From Mucilaginibacter_A sp050954285 (GTDB lineage: Bacteria; Bacteroidota; Bacteroidia; Sphingobacteriales; Sphingobacteriaceae): a DNA stretch of 64,000 nucleotides. The stretch covers positions 62,001 through 126,000 of the forward strand of contig JBPBPL010000006.1 in assembly GCA_050954285.1 (NCBI GenBank), given 5' to 3'. The notes beneath the pieces are model-generated. The model did no database searches. It saw nothing but the letters and a program-made list of their open reading frames with translations, and was not told the origin of the DNA. The position numbers were made by a program, and so were the translations under genes. Shown here one piece after another: positions 24,145 to 32,791 of this stretch (the first letter of the stretch is position 1; each line of letters opens with the position of its first letter).

Positions 24145-24705
24145 TTAAACAGGCATCCGGTTTTCTGCCAGCAAGATATGCACTTTTAAAACAGCAGCAA
24201 CTGTAATAGCATCAGTAATTTCTCCGTGGCAAACCATTTGGTAAACTTCTTCAAAGGGAAGTTTTTTGATAATTAATTGCTCTGTTTCTTCCGGTTCGGC
24301 TTCAAATTGTTCCAGGTTTTGGGCGAGATAAACAATCGCTTCTTCATCACAAACCGAATTAGAAAGGTGCATCCGCAGAATTTCCGTCCACTTTGACGCT
24401 TTTAAACCGGTTTCTTCCAGCAATTCGCGTTTGGCAGAATCAAGCGGAGAACTTTCTAACGGTCCGCCGCCTTCCGGAAGTTCCCAGCTGTATTGATTCA
24501 ATGGGAAACGATACTGGCCAACCAGATAAATATTTCGGTTTTCATCTAAAGCCACAATTCCAATCGCTTTATTTTTGAAATGAATTTTGCCGTAAATTCC
24601 GGGATTTCCTGCAGGATTAAGTACCTTAAACTCAGTTACATTGATCCATGGATTATCATAAATGTTTTCTTCGGAATTGATTTTCCAAGGATTTTGTTCG
24701 CTCAT
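24145..24705 (-). CDS. Nudix hydrolase (ADP-ribose pyrophosphatase-like)
   Basis: 186 aa. The Nudix box is near residues 80-102: PEGGGPLESSPLDSAKRE, then LLEETGL. The catalytic RELLEE part is intact, but the first Glu of the G-x5-E half appears to be Ser, depending on alignment. The QYRFPLNQYSWELPEGG lead-in is typical of ADP-sugar pyrophosphatases, which split nucleoside-diphosphate-linked sugars. It lies between metK and plsC on the same strand, each gap holding a motif copy. Confidence 0.85.
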   Translation of the reverse strand: MSEQNPWKINSEENIYDNPWINVTEFKVLNPAGNPGIYGKIHFKNKAIGIVALDENRNIYLVGQYRFPLNQYSWELPEGGGPLESSPLDSAKRELLEETGLKASKWTEILRMHLSNSVCDEEAIVYLAQNLEQFEAEPEETEQLIIKKLPFEEVYQMVCHGEITDAITVAAVLKVHILLAENRMPV

Positions 24706-24714
24706 TACATAAAT

Positions 24715-24734
24715 TATAGGGATAAAAGAAGCAT
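24715..24734 (-). repeat. Interspersed motif copy
   Basis: Minus strand ATGCTTCTTTTATCCCTATA between metK and the Nudix gene. Confidence 0.88.
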
Positions 24735-24760
24735 TGGTTTATAAACCGAATGCTTCTTTT
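24715..24760 (-). terminator. Hairpin from opposed motif copies at the metK stop
   Basis: TAAAAGAAGCATTGGTTTA pairs with TAAACCGAATGCTTCTTTTA leaving one bulged G. It spans the last codons and stop of metK. One arm is coding (VKEAFG), the other intergenic. Confidence 0.75.
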
Positions 24761-25989
24761 ACCTGGTCTAAATAATCAAGTTTTTCCCAAGTAAAAAGCT
24801 CAACTTCAACCTTGGTTTCTTCACCATTTGGGGTGAAAAAAGATTTGGTAACCATTTGCGGTGCTTTGCCAAAATGTCCGTAAGCAGCCGTTTCGGAATA
24901 AATAGGATTGCGCAGTTTAAAACGAGTTTCGATGGCGTAAGGCGTCATATCAAAAATAGCAGATACTTTTTCAGCAATTTCGCCGTCGTGCAAATCGACC
25001 TGAGCTGTTCCATAAGTATTTACATAAATTCCCATCGGTTGCGCCACACCAATTGCGTACGAAACCTGAACCAAAACTTCGGTACAAACACCGGCAGCAA
25101 CCAAATTTTTGGCGATATGGCGCGTGGCATAAGCCGCAGAACGATCTACTTTAGAAGGATCTTTGCCCGAGAAAGCACCGCCACCGTGCGCACCTTTGCC
25201 GCCATAAGTGTCTACAATAATTTTCCGTCCAGTTAAACCAGTATCGCCGTGTGGTCCGCCAATTACAAATTTTCCAGTTGGATTGATATGATACTTAATC
25301 TCTACATTAAAAAAGTGCGAATATTTTGGGTATTTTGCCTGTACACGCGGGATTAAAATATTAATGATGTCTTTGCGGATTTTGGCCAGCATGGTTTTTT
25401 CTTCATCAAAATCATCATGCTGCGTAGAAATCACAATTGCATCAATACGGATTGGCTGGTTGTTATCATCATATTCCAGCGTAACCTGCGATTTTGCGTC
25501 TGGCCGCAGATATTTAATTTCAGTATTTTCTCTACGGATAACGGCCAGCTCAATTAATAAAGCATGTGCAATATCCAAGGTGAGCGGCATATAATTATCT
25601 GTTTCGCTGGTGGCGTAACCAAACATCATTCCCTGATCGCCGGCACCTTGCAACTGTTTGTCTTCCCGGTCAACACCTTGGTTAATATCCGGCGATTGCT
25701 CATGGATAGCCGATAAAACACCGCATGAACTTCCGTCAAACATATATTCTCCTTTAGTATAACCAATTTTGTTGATTACATCTCGGGCAATTTTTTGAAC
25801 GTCCAAATAAGCTTTGGATTTTACTTCTCCAGCCAAAATAACTTGTCCGGTGGTTACCAAAGTTTCGCAGGCTACTTTAGAATCAGGATCGAAGGCGAGA
25901 AAATTATCAATGAGTGCATCAGAAATCTGATCTGCAACTTTATCGGGATGTCCTTCCGAAACAGATTCAGAAGTAAATAAATATGACAT
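24739..25989 (-). CDS. metK: S-adenosylmethionine synthetase
   Basis: 416 aa. SESVSEGHPDKVADQISDAL at the N-terminus, then FMFGYATSE-type text, GGPHGDTGLTGRKI and the GGGAFSGKDPSKVDRSAAYA loop are invariant MetK signatures. It makes SAM from methionine and ATP in the cytoplasm. Length is in the family range. I searched the 309 nt upstream and saw no SAM riboswitch. Confidence 0.97.
   Translation of the reverse strand: MSYLFTSESVSEGHPDKVADQISDALIDNFLAFDPDSKVACETLVTTGQVILAGEVKSKAYLDVQKIARDVINKIGYTKGEYMFDGSSCGVLSAIHEQSPDINQGVDREDKQLQGAGDQGMMFGYATSETDNYMPLTLDIAHALLIELAVIRRENTEIKYLRPDAKSQVTLEYDDNNQPIRIDAIVISTQHDDFDEEKTMLAKIRKDIINILIPRVQAKYPKYSHFFNVEIKYHINPTGKFVIGGPHGDTGLTGRKIIVDTYGGKGAHGGGAFSGKDPSKVDRSAAYATRHIAKNLVAAGVCTEVLVQVSYAIGVAQPMGIYVNTYGTAQVDLHDGEIAEKVSAIFDMTPYAIETRFKLRNPIYSETAAYGHFGKAPQMVTKSFFTPNGEETKVEVELFTWEKLDYLDQVKEAFGL
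24750..24772 (+). repeat. Interspersed motif copy at the 3' end of metK
   Basis: ATGCTTCTTTTACC-TGGTC-TAAA, antisense, encoding the C-terminal residues VKEAF. Confidence 0.8.
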
Positions 25990-26171
25990 AGCTATTTTAT
26001 AAAAAATTAAGATGTTAAATAGCTGATCTGAATTGCAACACAGAAAGAACTCGTTTTTAGCAATTTTTTAATGTGGTTGCAATCAATTCAAATCAGTCCA
26101 CTTTTGTTGCAAAATTAAAATTATTTTATAAACTGAGTTGTTGGAACGAGATTTCTTTTCTGGAGATTAGG

Positions 26172-26193
26172 ATACTGTTTTTATCAACCTAAA
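26172..26193 (+). repeat. Interspersed motif copy (GT variant)
   Basis: ATACTGTTTTTATC-AAC-CTAAA, intergenic. Confidence 0.8.
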
Positions 26194-26264
26194 TTTGTTG
26201 AATAAAAGTTTGCAGTAAAAAATTTATTTGTCATAATTGCGTTTAGCTAATCTTATAAGCTGAA

Positions 26265-26286
26265 TTTAAATTGATAAAAGCAGCAT
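26265..26286 (-). repeat. Interspersed motif copy (GC variant)
   Basis: Minus strand ATGCTGCTTTTATC-AAT-TTAAA, 13 nt before the SUI1-family start. It is the last copy before a 6.6-kb stretch with none. Confidence 0.8.
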
Positions 26287-26298
26287 TTTAAAATAAAG

Positions 26299-26637
26299 TT
26301 GAGTAAGAAAAATAAAAATGTTTCTGGTGTAGTTTATTCTACAAATCCTGATTTTGAGTATCAAGAAGAAAATAGTTCTGAGCAAAATCTGCCGGCACAA
26401 CAGCAGCAACTTAAAATCTATCTTGACCGGAAAGGCGGTGGAAAGTTGGTGACTCGTATCAGTAACTTTAAAGGAACAGAAGAAGATTTGGAAAAATTAG
26501 GTAAAAAACTGAAAACTAAATGTGGAGTTGGCGGCTCGGCCAAAGACGGAGAGATACTGATTCAAGGAAACTTTAGGGATAAAGTGCTTGAAATGTTGCA
26601 GGCTGATAATTATAAAGCAAAAATAGCAGGAGGATAA
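26299..26637 (+). CDS. SUI1/YciH-family translation factor
   Basis: 112 aa. A disordered N-terminus (1-35) is followed by the eIF1/SUI1 fold: LKIYLDRKGGGKLVTRISNF, then LGKKLKTKCGVGGSAKDGEILIQGNFRD. Bacterial SUI1 proteins resemble eukaryotic eIF1, which checks start codons; their bacterial role is poorly known. No in-frame ATG precedes the domain, so the start is probably the TTG at 26299. Confidence 0.88.
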   Translation: MSKKNKNVSGVVYSTNPDFEYQEENSSEQNLPAQQQQLKIYLDRKGGGKLVTRISNFKGTEEDLEKLGKKLKTKCGVGGSAKDGEILIQGNFRDKVLEMLQADNYKAKIAGG

Positions 26638-26929
26638 GCAATGTTTTTACGCTAATAGAAGATGTGTATATTTTACACTTAACATTTGCATAACTTGATT
26701 TTTTTCATTTTCATTGTAAAAATAAACAGATAATAATTATAGGCTTCAGGAGTTTTATAAATTGTAAAAGATCTGTCGGAAACTTTGAAATTAAAAAGTG
26801 TTGAGAAGTTATTTATTCTTTTTTTAAATAAACCAAAAAACTTAAATTTGTTATTGCATTAGCATAAATCCATTATTAAAATCTATATTTACTAAACTAA
26901 AATCTAACTAAACTAAACAAACCTAAAAA
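26638..26929 (+). promoter_or_regulatory. Leader region of the exbB operon
   Basis: 292 AT-rich nt with no ORF. TAAATTTG at 26843-26850 fits the -7 consensus and would give a leader of about 70 nt. No clear TTG at -33 was found. Confidence 0.45.
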
Positions 26930-27772
26930 ATGGCAACTACTCCACCAAAACCAACAACCGTAACTAAAGAAGGCTCTGGTTCTTCGAGCATTTTTGCAAC
27001 CCTAGTAATTCCAATCGCATTTGTTGTAGCATTATTAATATACATGTTTATTTTAGGAGATCCAAGTCATTATAAAGGTGGAGATCCAAGTGGAGAACCT
27101 GCTGTGGGTGATTACTTTGGTGTTGTTCACAAAGGTGGCCCAATTGTACCGGTACTAATGACTTTTCTATTATGCGTAATTATTTTTTCTATCGAAAGAT
27201 TTGTAGTGATTGGTAAAGCTTCAGGTTCAGGTAATGTTGATGCTTTTATTAAAAAAGTACAATCTAACTTAAACTCAGGTAATATTGAAGCTGCTAGCGC
27301 CGAATGTGATAAACAAAAAGGATCAGTTGCTAATGTAATTAAATCCGGTTTGAAAAAATACCGCGAAATGGAATTAGAAACTAATATGGATGTTGATCAA
27401 AAATGTTTGGCTATCCAAAAAGACATTGAAGAAGCAACTTCTTTGGAAATGCCAATGTTGGAGCAGAATTTGACTATTATTGCAACTTTGGTTTCTATAG
27501 GTACATTAACCGGTTTGTTAGGTACAGTAACAGGTATGATTAAAGCTTTTGCTGCTTTAGCGTCTTCAGGAGCGCCTAATCAGGCTGCATTAGCCACTGG
27601 TATCTCTGAAGCTTTAATTAATACGGCTTTAGGTATTTTCACATCAACGTTAGCAGTAATTGCATATAACTATTTTACTTCTAAAATTGATACATTAACT
27701 TACGCAATTGACGAAACAGGTTTCAGTATTGTTCAAACGTATGCTGCTTCTCACAAAAACAAGAGTTATTAA
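26930..27772 (+). CDS. exbB: ExbB/TolQ proton-channel subunit
   Basis: 280 aa inner-membrane protein of the MotA/TolQ/ExbB family. There is a first membrane segment at about 22-44, a second near 68-90, a cytoplasmic loop, and a paired C-terminal segment (about 178-245) containing IATLVSIGTLTGLLGTVTGM and the conserved glycine/threonine face. With ExbD it uses the proton gradient to drive TonB. First gene of a five-gene envelope cluster; it carries the longer Bacteroidota N-terminus. Confidence 0.93.
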   Translation: MATTPPKPTTVTKEGSGSSSIFATLVIPIAFVVALLIYMFILGDPSHYKGGDPSGEPAVGDYFGVVHKGGPIVPVLMTFLLCVIIFSIERFVVIGKASGSGNVDAFIKKVQSNLNSGNIEAASAECDKQKGSVANVIKSGLKKYREMELETNMDVDQKCLAIQKDIEEATSLEMPMLEQNLTIIATLVSIGTLTGLLGTVTGMIKAFAALASSGAPNQAALATGISEALINTALGIFTSTLAVIAYNYFTSKIDTLTYAIDETGFSIVQTYAASHKNKSY

Positions 27773-27828
27773 ACTCTTGTTTTTATAGTCCTTTTTGAAA
27801 GTATATATATAAATAAAAAGCATTTAAT

Positions 27829-28434
27829 ATGCCAAGAGCACACGTAAAAAGAAAAAGTACCGCTATTGATATGACAGCAATGTGCGATATGGCTTTTCTG
27901 CTACTTACTTTCTTTATTCTTACTTCTAAGCCCAAGACTGAAGATTTGGTTCCGGTTGATATTCCAGGATCGTCGGTTACAATTAAAGTTCCTGATGATA
28001 ACGCAACTATAACCATCGGTCAAAATAAGGTTTTCTTTGGTATGGAAGGAGAAGAAATTCGTAAACAGACTTTAGAGAGTGTAGGACAAAAGTACAATGT
28101 AACTTTCACTCCTGCTGAAAAAATTGTTTTTGGAACATTGCCTTCGTTTGGAGTTCCTATTGCAAGTATGAAGCAATTTCTGGATATGACTCCAGATCAA
28201 CGTAAAGAATTAAAACAACCAGGTATTCCTACAGATTCTGTAAGTAATGAGTTGTTTAATTGGGTACGAGAAGCAAGGGTATCTGCTAAAGCTTTAGTAA
28301 ATAAAGAATTGCGTATAAGTATTAAGGGCGATAGTAAAGAAGAATATCCAGTTATTAAAAAAGTAATTGATATTTTGCAGAAACAAAAAGTAAATAAATT
28401 TAGTCTGATTACATCAATGCGGGCTGCAAACTAA
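27829..28434 (+). CDS. exbD: ExbD/TolR-family protein, first copy
   Basis: 201 aa. One membrane segment near the N-terminus, AIDMTAMCDMAFLLLTFFIL (about 12-31), has the membrane Asp that carries protons in ExbD. A periplasmic domain follows. It is longer than classical ExbD (about 140 aa) because of an insert in the periplasmic part (about 70-130). Paired with a second ExbD next door, as is usual in Bacteroidota. Confidence 0.92.
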   Translation: MPRAHVKRKSTAIDMTAMCDMAFLLLTFFILTSKPKTEDLVPVDIPGSSVTIKVPDDNATITIGQNKVFFGMEGEEIRKQTLESVGQKYNVTFTPAEKIVFGTLPSFGVPIASMKQFLDMTPDQRKELKQPGIPTDSVSNELFNWVREARVSAKALVNKELRISIKGDSKEEYPVIKKVIDILQKQKVNKFSLITSMRAAN

Positions 28435-28448
28435 TTAAATTAAATAAA

Positions 28449-28985
28449 ATGGCAGAATTAGATACCTCCGGGGGTGGCAAGAAAGGTGGAGGAAAAGTAA
28501 GGAGTAAAAAAGCATCCACCCGTGTTGATTTAACAGCGATGGTAGATTTAGCGTTTTTGCTAATCACTTTTTTTATGTTAACAACTACTTTGGCAAAACC
28601 TCAAGCAATGGATTTGGGTATGCCTGACAAAGACGACATTAAAAAAGATCAGTTACCTGTTCCTGCTTCCAGAACAATGTCTGTTTTATTAGGTAGTAAA
28701 GATAAATTAGAATATTTTGTTGGAGAACCAGGAAAAGTAGCACCTACAATTACTAACTATGGTAAAAATGGCATTAGAAAAGCTCTAATTGAAAATTATA
28801 AGCGTATTAAGGAGCAATCGGGAGGTAAAGAAATGATTGTTTTAATTAAACCTTCTGATAAATCTAACTATAAAGATATGGTTGATATATTGGACGAATT
28901 AAAAATAGCAAACGTTCAAATTTACGCTATTGTTGACATTGTTGCTAATGAGGTCGAGTCTTTAAAAAGAGACGGGCTTTATTAA
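28449..28985 (+). CDS. exbD: ExbD/TolR-family protein, second copy
   Basis: 178 aa. The membrane helix RVDLTAMVDLAFLLITFFML (about 25-44) keeps the essential Asp in the same place as in the first copy. A Gly/Lys-rich cytoplasmic tail precedes it. The two ExbD proteins differ clearly in the periplasmic part, so they probably form a mixed dimer in the ExbB channel. The gap to the first copy is 14 nt. Confidence 0.92.
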   Translation: MAELDTSGGGKKGGGKVRSKKASTRVDLTAMVDLAFLLITFFMLTTTLAKPQAMDLGMPDKDDIKKDQLPVPASRTMSVLLGSKDKLEYFVGEPGKVAPTITNYGKNGIRKALIENYKRIKEQSGGKEMIVLIKPSDKSNYKDMVDILDELKIANVQIYAIVDIVANEVESLKRDGLY

Positions 28986-29034
28986 TTTATAATGTTAAAA
29001 GAGTATTCATATTAAATAATTATAAACACTAACC

Positions 29035-29868
29035 ATGGCAAGATTAGATATATTAAATCCGGAATGGCTTGATGTTGTTTTTAGTGGGAGAAACAAAGCA
29101 TATGGAGCTTATGTGCTTCGTAAAGAAAATTCAAAAAATTCAATACGAGCATTGATTATTGCAAGTGTATTGTTCATTGTTGCAATTGCTACGCCAACTA
29201 TTATTGACAAAATCAAAGGTTTTATTCCAAAAGCAGACGAAAAAGTAAAAATTCAAGATGTGATTTTAAAACCACCACCACCAGTGGATATGACAAAACC
29301 ACCTCCGCCGCCGCCACAAGTAGAACCACCAAAACCTAAAGTTGATCAGGTTCGCTTTCCACCTCCAGTTGTAAAACCGGATAATGAGGTTCAGGAAAAA
29401 GATCCTCCAACAGTTAAGGAATTAGAAGTAAAAGATCCTGGACAAAAAGATCAAAAAGGTGATCCAAATCAAGATATCCGAATCGATGAAGCGGTAGGTA
29501 AAGCTGACATTACTCAAAAAGTAGTTGAAGAAAATAATGATCCTGTTAGTTTTGCTGCAGTAGAAAAATTACCTGCTTTTCCAGGTGGTGAAGCAGCTTT
29601 CGGAAACTACTTAAGTAAGAATATTCGTTATCCACCAGTTGCAAAAGAGAATAATACACAAGGACGGGTAATCGTATCATTTGTGGTAGAAAAAGATGGA
29701 TCGTTAACTGATATTAAAGTTTTACGGGATATTGGTGGAGGTTGCGGACCAGAAGCTGTACGTGTTCTCTCTAAATCTCCACATTGGACACCAGGAATTC
29801 AAAATGGTAAATCAGTGCGTGTGGCTTATACAATGCCTGTGAACTTTACGTTAGCTGGAGATCAATAG
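29035..29868 (+). CDS. tonB: TonB energy-transducing protein
   Basis: 277 aa. The membrane segment is at about 38-58, followed by a proline-rich spacer (KPPPPPVDMTKPPPPPPQVEPP region, about 80-120) and a C-terminal TonB domain (about 185-277) with FPGGEAAFGNYLSKNIRYPP, GRVIVSFVVEKDGSLTDI and AYTMPVNF. It spans the periplasm to energise TonB-dependent receptors such as the thiamine receptor at 16106-18499. Fourth gene of the operon. Confidence 0.95.
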   Translation: MARLDILNPEWLDVVFSGRNKAYGAYVLRKENSKNSIRALIIASVLFIVAIATPTIIDKIKGFIPKADEKVKIQDVILKPPPPVDMTKPPPPPPQVEPPKPKVDQVRFPPPVVKPDNEVQEKDPPTVKELEVKDPGQKDQKGDPNQDIRIDEAVGKADITQKVVEENNDPVSFAAVEKLPAFPGGEAAFGNYLSKNIRYPPVAKENNTQGRVIVSFVVEKDGSLTDIKVLRDIGGGCGPEAVRVLSKSPHWTPGIQNGKSVRVAYTMPVNFTLAGDQ

Positions 29869-29878
29869 TTTAACAACA

Positions 29879-30097
29879 ATGTTAAATAGATTTAACTTTA
29901 AGGAGAAACCGCTCAAAGAGCGGTTTCTCCTTATTTTAGGGGTAGTCACATTTTTGGGGTTTTTTGGTTTAGGTCTGATGATTATGTTTTGGCAACGCTT
30001 ACCTTTGAGAATGCCTGTTTCTCAACGATATCTATTCGGAGCAGTGACTATTGTTTATTCTATAATTCGTTTTTCAAGATTATTTCCCAGAAAATGA
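29879..30097 (+). CDS. Small membrane protein between tonB and the PstS-like gene
   Basis: 72 aa with two hydrophobic segments (about 15-37 and 48-62) and basic ends. It starts 11 nt after tonB, and its stop overlaps the next ATG (ATGA at 30094-30097), strong signs of a real, coupled gene. I recognise no family. Its first codons contain a perfect hairpin (29900-29932) that may act as an attenuator. Confidence 0.75.
   Translation: MLNRFNFKEKPLKERFLLILGVVTFLGFFGLGLMIMFWQRLPLRMPVSQRYLFGAVTIVYSIIRFSRLFPRK
29900..29932 (+). terminator. Perfect hairpin within the operon after tonB
   Basis: A 15-bp stem AAGGAGAAACCGCTC with a perfect complement and an AAA loop, then ATTTTAGG. It lies inside codons 8-18 of the 72-aa gene. 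It could be a weak terminator, an attenuator, or an mRNA end that lowers expression of downstream genes. Confidence 0.7.
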
Positions 30098-30999
30098 AAC
30101 TAAAAAATGTTTTAAAAACGGTTTTAATATTAACAGTATTTTCTACTTCTTGTAATCAAAACCGCATAATTGACAATGGTTCTGATGAATTTACTTCTGG
30201 AACTTACAATTTTGTATTTGATGAATCTATATCTCCTATTTTAGATCAGGAGATATACGTCTTTAAATCTTTATATACAGCTGCTAAGCCTAATGTAATT
30301 TATCAGCCTGAAAACAAAATTTTAGATTTAATTTTAAATAACAAAGCCCGTTTTGCAGTGATGGGTAGAGACTTACATCAAGACGAAGTAAAATTGTTAA
30401 CCAACAGAAATTTGCCGCCTAAAGTAGGAAAAGTAGCCATAGATGCAGTAACTTTAATTGTTGGAAAAAATGCTGTAGATACAAATTTGACTCTCGCACA
30501 GGTGAAAAGTTTGTTTGATGATAATACTAAAAACACTAAAAATCTCGTTTTTGATAATCCAAACTCAAGCGTTCTTAACTATTTAAAAAGTATTTTTAGT
30601 TTAAAAGGATCAAATCAAAAGAATATTTATGCTGTTAAAAACAGTAAGGAGGTGATTAAATATGTATCTGAACATGAAAATTCAATCGGTTTTATCAGTT
30701 ATAGTTGGTTAATTGAACCAGATGCAGATTACTTGGAAGCAACAAAAAATATTAGAGTTATTGGTATCAAAGATGAAACAGTAAAAACTTATTTTAAACC
30801 TTCTCAATCTACTCTTGCACTAAAGCAATATCCGTTGATGAGGTCTATTTATGTGGTGGATTGCACAGGAAAAATAGGTTTAGGCACTGGTTTTGCATCA
30901 TTTTTACAAAGTGAAAGAGGTCAAAAAATAGTTTTAAGATCAGGTTTGTTGCCTGATTCTATGCCGGCAAGAGAAATAAGTATAAAAAAAGAACTGTAA
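30094..30999 (+). CDS. PstS-like substrate-binding lipoprotein
   Basis: 301 aa from the ATG at 30094, where a lipobox appears at once (ILTVFSTSC, Cys about 20). The body follows the PBP-like/PstS pattern seen next to Bacteroidota tonB operons, e.g. FAVMGRDLHQDEVK, VAIDAVTLIVGKNAVD, VTL/DTN loops and IGFISYSWL. Its ligand may be phosphate, but there are no pst permease genes here, so the role is uncertain. It is translationally coupled to the upstream 72-aa gene. Confidence 0.78.
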   Translation: MKLKNVLKTVLILTVFSTSCNQNRIIDNGSDEFTSGTYNFVFDESISPILDQEIYVFKSLYTAAKPNVIYQPENKILDLILNNKARFAVMGRDLHQDEVKLLTNRNLPPKVGKVAIDAVTLIVGKNAVDTNLTLAQVKSLFDDNTKNTKNLVFDNPNSSVLNYLKSIFSLKGSNQKNIYAVKNSKEVIKYVSEHENSIGFISYSWLIEPDADYLEATKNIRVIGIKDETVKTYFKPSQSTLALKQYPLMRSIYVVDCTGKIGLGTGFASFLQSERGQKIVLRSGLLPDSMPAREISIKKEL

Positions 31000-31019
31000 A
31001 GTAAAATAGAATTTTAACC

Positions 31020-32720
31020 ATGAGAATAACTAATAAAATTGCGATAACCTTTTCCGGATTAGCTCTAGTAGGCTCTTCCGTTTTTGCACAAAGCTTAGCT
31101 GATGCAAAAAAAGCATTGGATGCTGAGCAGTATCAGAAGGCAGAGGGAATGCTGAAAAACCTTACACAAACACAGGCAACCAATGCTGAAAATTATTTTT
31201 ATTTAGGTTGGTTATACATTAAAACAGATTATGCTGATTCTGCAAAAGCAACTTTTAATAAAGGAATTAGTGTTAATGCCAAATCAGCACTAAATTATGC
31301 TGGTTTAGGTGCAGTAGATCGTTTGGACAAAAATGCAGCTTCCGCAAAATCTAATTTTGATAAAGCATTAGCTGCTATTGATAAAAAAGATAATGAGCCG
31401 TATGTATATATTGGAAAAGCTTATTTATTAGCTCCAAATCCTGATCCCAATGCTGCAATTCAGGTTTTACAAAGAGGGATTGCATCAAATCCAAAAGATA
31501 AAAATCCTGAGTTATATGCTGCATTAGGTGATGCATATCGCTCACAATTAAAAAACACCGATGCTTATGATAATTATTCACAAGCATTAGCAATTAATCC
31601 AAAAATGGTTAGTGCTGTTGTAGCAACTGGTGTAATCTGGAAACAGGCTAACAACTATGAAGATTCTGAAAAAGAATACCGCAAAGCCATAGCAATCGAT
31701 CCTAATTACGGACCGGCCTTCCGTGAGTTAGCAGAAATGTATTTACGCTGGGGAAGAAATAGTTCTCAAACTGTGGCTGATCAGAAATACAAACAAGCGG
31801 TTGATTTTTATAAAAAGTATTTGGATTTGACAGACCGTTCTTTAGATTCAAGAATGAATTATGCTCGTTTCTTAGTTTATGCTCAAGATTATCAAGCTTT
31901 AGAACAAGAAACTCAAGAGATAGCAAAAACGGCACCTAAGAACAATTTATTGGTTTATCGTTATTTAGGTTATGCGGCATATGAAAACAAAAATTATCCT
32001 GCCGGCTTAGAAGCTTTGAATAAATTTATTTCTCAAGCAGATCCAAAAAGAATTATTCCTTTAGATTATTTATATTTAGGTCGTTTACAAACGGCTTCTG
32101 GTCAGGATGCTGAAGGTATTAGTAGTTTGCAAAAGGCTTTAGTTCTTGATACAACACAGGTAGAAGCTTATGGTGAAATAGCTAAATCTTTATATAATCA
32201 AAAGAAGTATGCAGAAGCAGGTGATGCTTACAAAACCTTTGTGTCAAAATCTAAACAAGCAACCTTAAATGATTATTTGCGTGAAGGTGTAAGTTATTAT
32301 AATGCTTTTAAAGCACAATATTATAGTAATGCGACTCCAAAGCCAGTTGCTGATACAATGTTGCTTGTAAAGGCAGATACAGCTTTCAGTTATATTCAGC
32401 ATCATGCAGCAGCACCACAGGCAGCAGTGGCTTTATATCAAGCAAGAGCTAATGATTTACGCGAGCCTAGCCGAAATACTTCTCAGGGTTATGCAAAACC
32501 TTATTACGAACAATACATTCAGTTAATTACTTCAAAAGGAGCTGTTGCGGATGCGGATAAAGCATTTTTGTCTGAAGCCTATGCTTACTTAGGTACTTAT
32601 TATGAATATAAAGAGAAGAATGAAGCTAAAGCTTCAGAGAATTTTGCAAAGGCAATAGAGGCTGATCCGAGTAACAAACAAGCCAAAGCTTTTACTGATA
32701 AAAAGAGTAAGAGTAAATAA
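31020..32720 (+). CDS. Exported tetratricopeptide-repeat protein
   Basis: 566 aa. A signal peptide (MRITNKIAITFSGLALVGSS to about VFAQ) is followed by roughly ten TPR units, from ADAKKALDAEQYQKAEGML near residue 27 to the C-terminus (e.g. NAENYFYLGWLYIKTDYADSAK and EKNEAKASENFAKAIEADPS). TPRs bind other proteins. Downstream of tonB and the PstS-like gene it probably acts in the periplasm with them. An ordinary terminator follows at 32737-32767. Confidence 0.88.
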   Translation: MRITNKIAITFSGLALVGSSVFAQSLADAKKALDAEQYQKAEGMLKNLTQTQATNAENYFYLGWLYIKTDYADSAKATFNKGISVNAKSALNYAGLGAVDRLDKNAASAKSNFDKALAAIDKKDNEPYVYIGKAYLLAPNPDPNAAIQVLQRGIASNPKDKNPELYAALGDAYRSQLKNTDAYDNYSQALAINPKMVSAVVATGVIWKQANNYEDSEKEYRKAIAIDPNYGPAFRELAEMYLRWGRNSSQTVADQKYKQAVDFYKKYLDLTDRSLDSRMNYARFLVYAQDYQALEQETQEIAKTAPKNNLLVYRYLGYAAYENKNYPAGLEALNKFISQADPKRIIPLDYLYLGRLQTASGQDAEGISSLQKALVLDTTQVEAYGEIAKSLYNQKKYAEAGDAYKTFVSKSKQATLNDYLREGVSYYNAFKAQYYSNATPKPVADTMLLVKADTAFSYIQHHAAAPQAAVALYQARANDLREPSRNTSQGYAKPYYEQYIQLITSKGAVADADKAFLSEAYAYLGTYYEYKEKNEAKASENFAKAIEADPSNKQAKAFTDKKSKSK

Positions 32721-32736
32721 TGTAAGTTATTGAAAT

Positions 32737-32767
32737 AGAAAAGGCTCCTTTTAAGGGGCTTTTTTTA
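32737..32767 (+). terminator. Terminator of the tonB operon
   Basis: A GGCTCC / GGGGCT stem with wobble pairs and a run of seven T, between the TPR gene and nuoA. Confidence 0.75.
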
Positions 32768-32791
32768 TATTTGAAAAATTTATTATAATAA

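Larger units (their letters stand above)
25990..26298. other. Divergent intergenic region metK/SUI1
   Basis: 309 nt without a gene. It holds two motif copies in opposite orientation (26172 forward, 26265 reverse) and a possible minus-strand TAATTTTG box (26110-26117) for metK. No riboswitch fold or small ORF was recognised. Confidence 0.6.

Noticed and set aside
25990..26298. SAM riboswitch upstream of metK
   Set aside because: No conserved SAM aptamer core was recognised on the minus strand.
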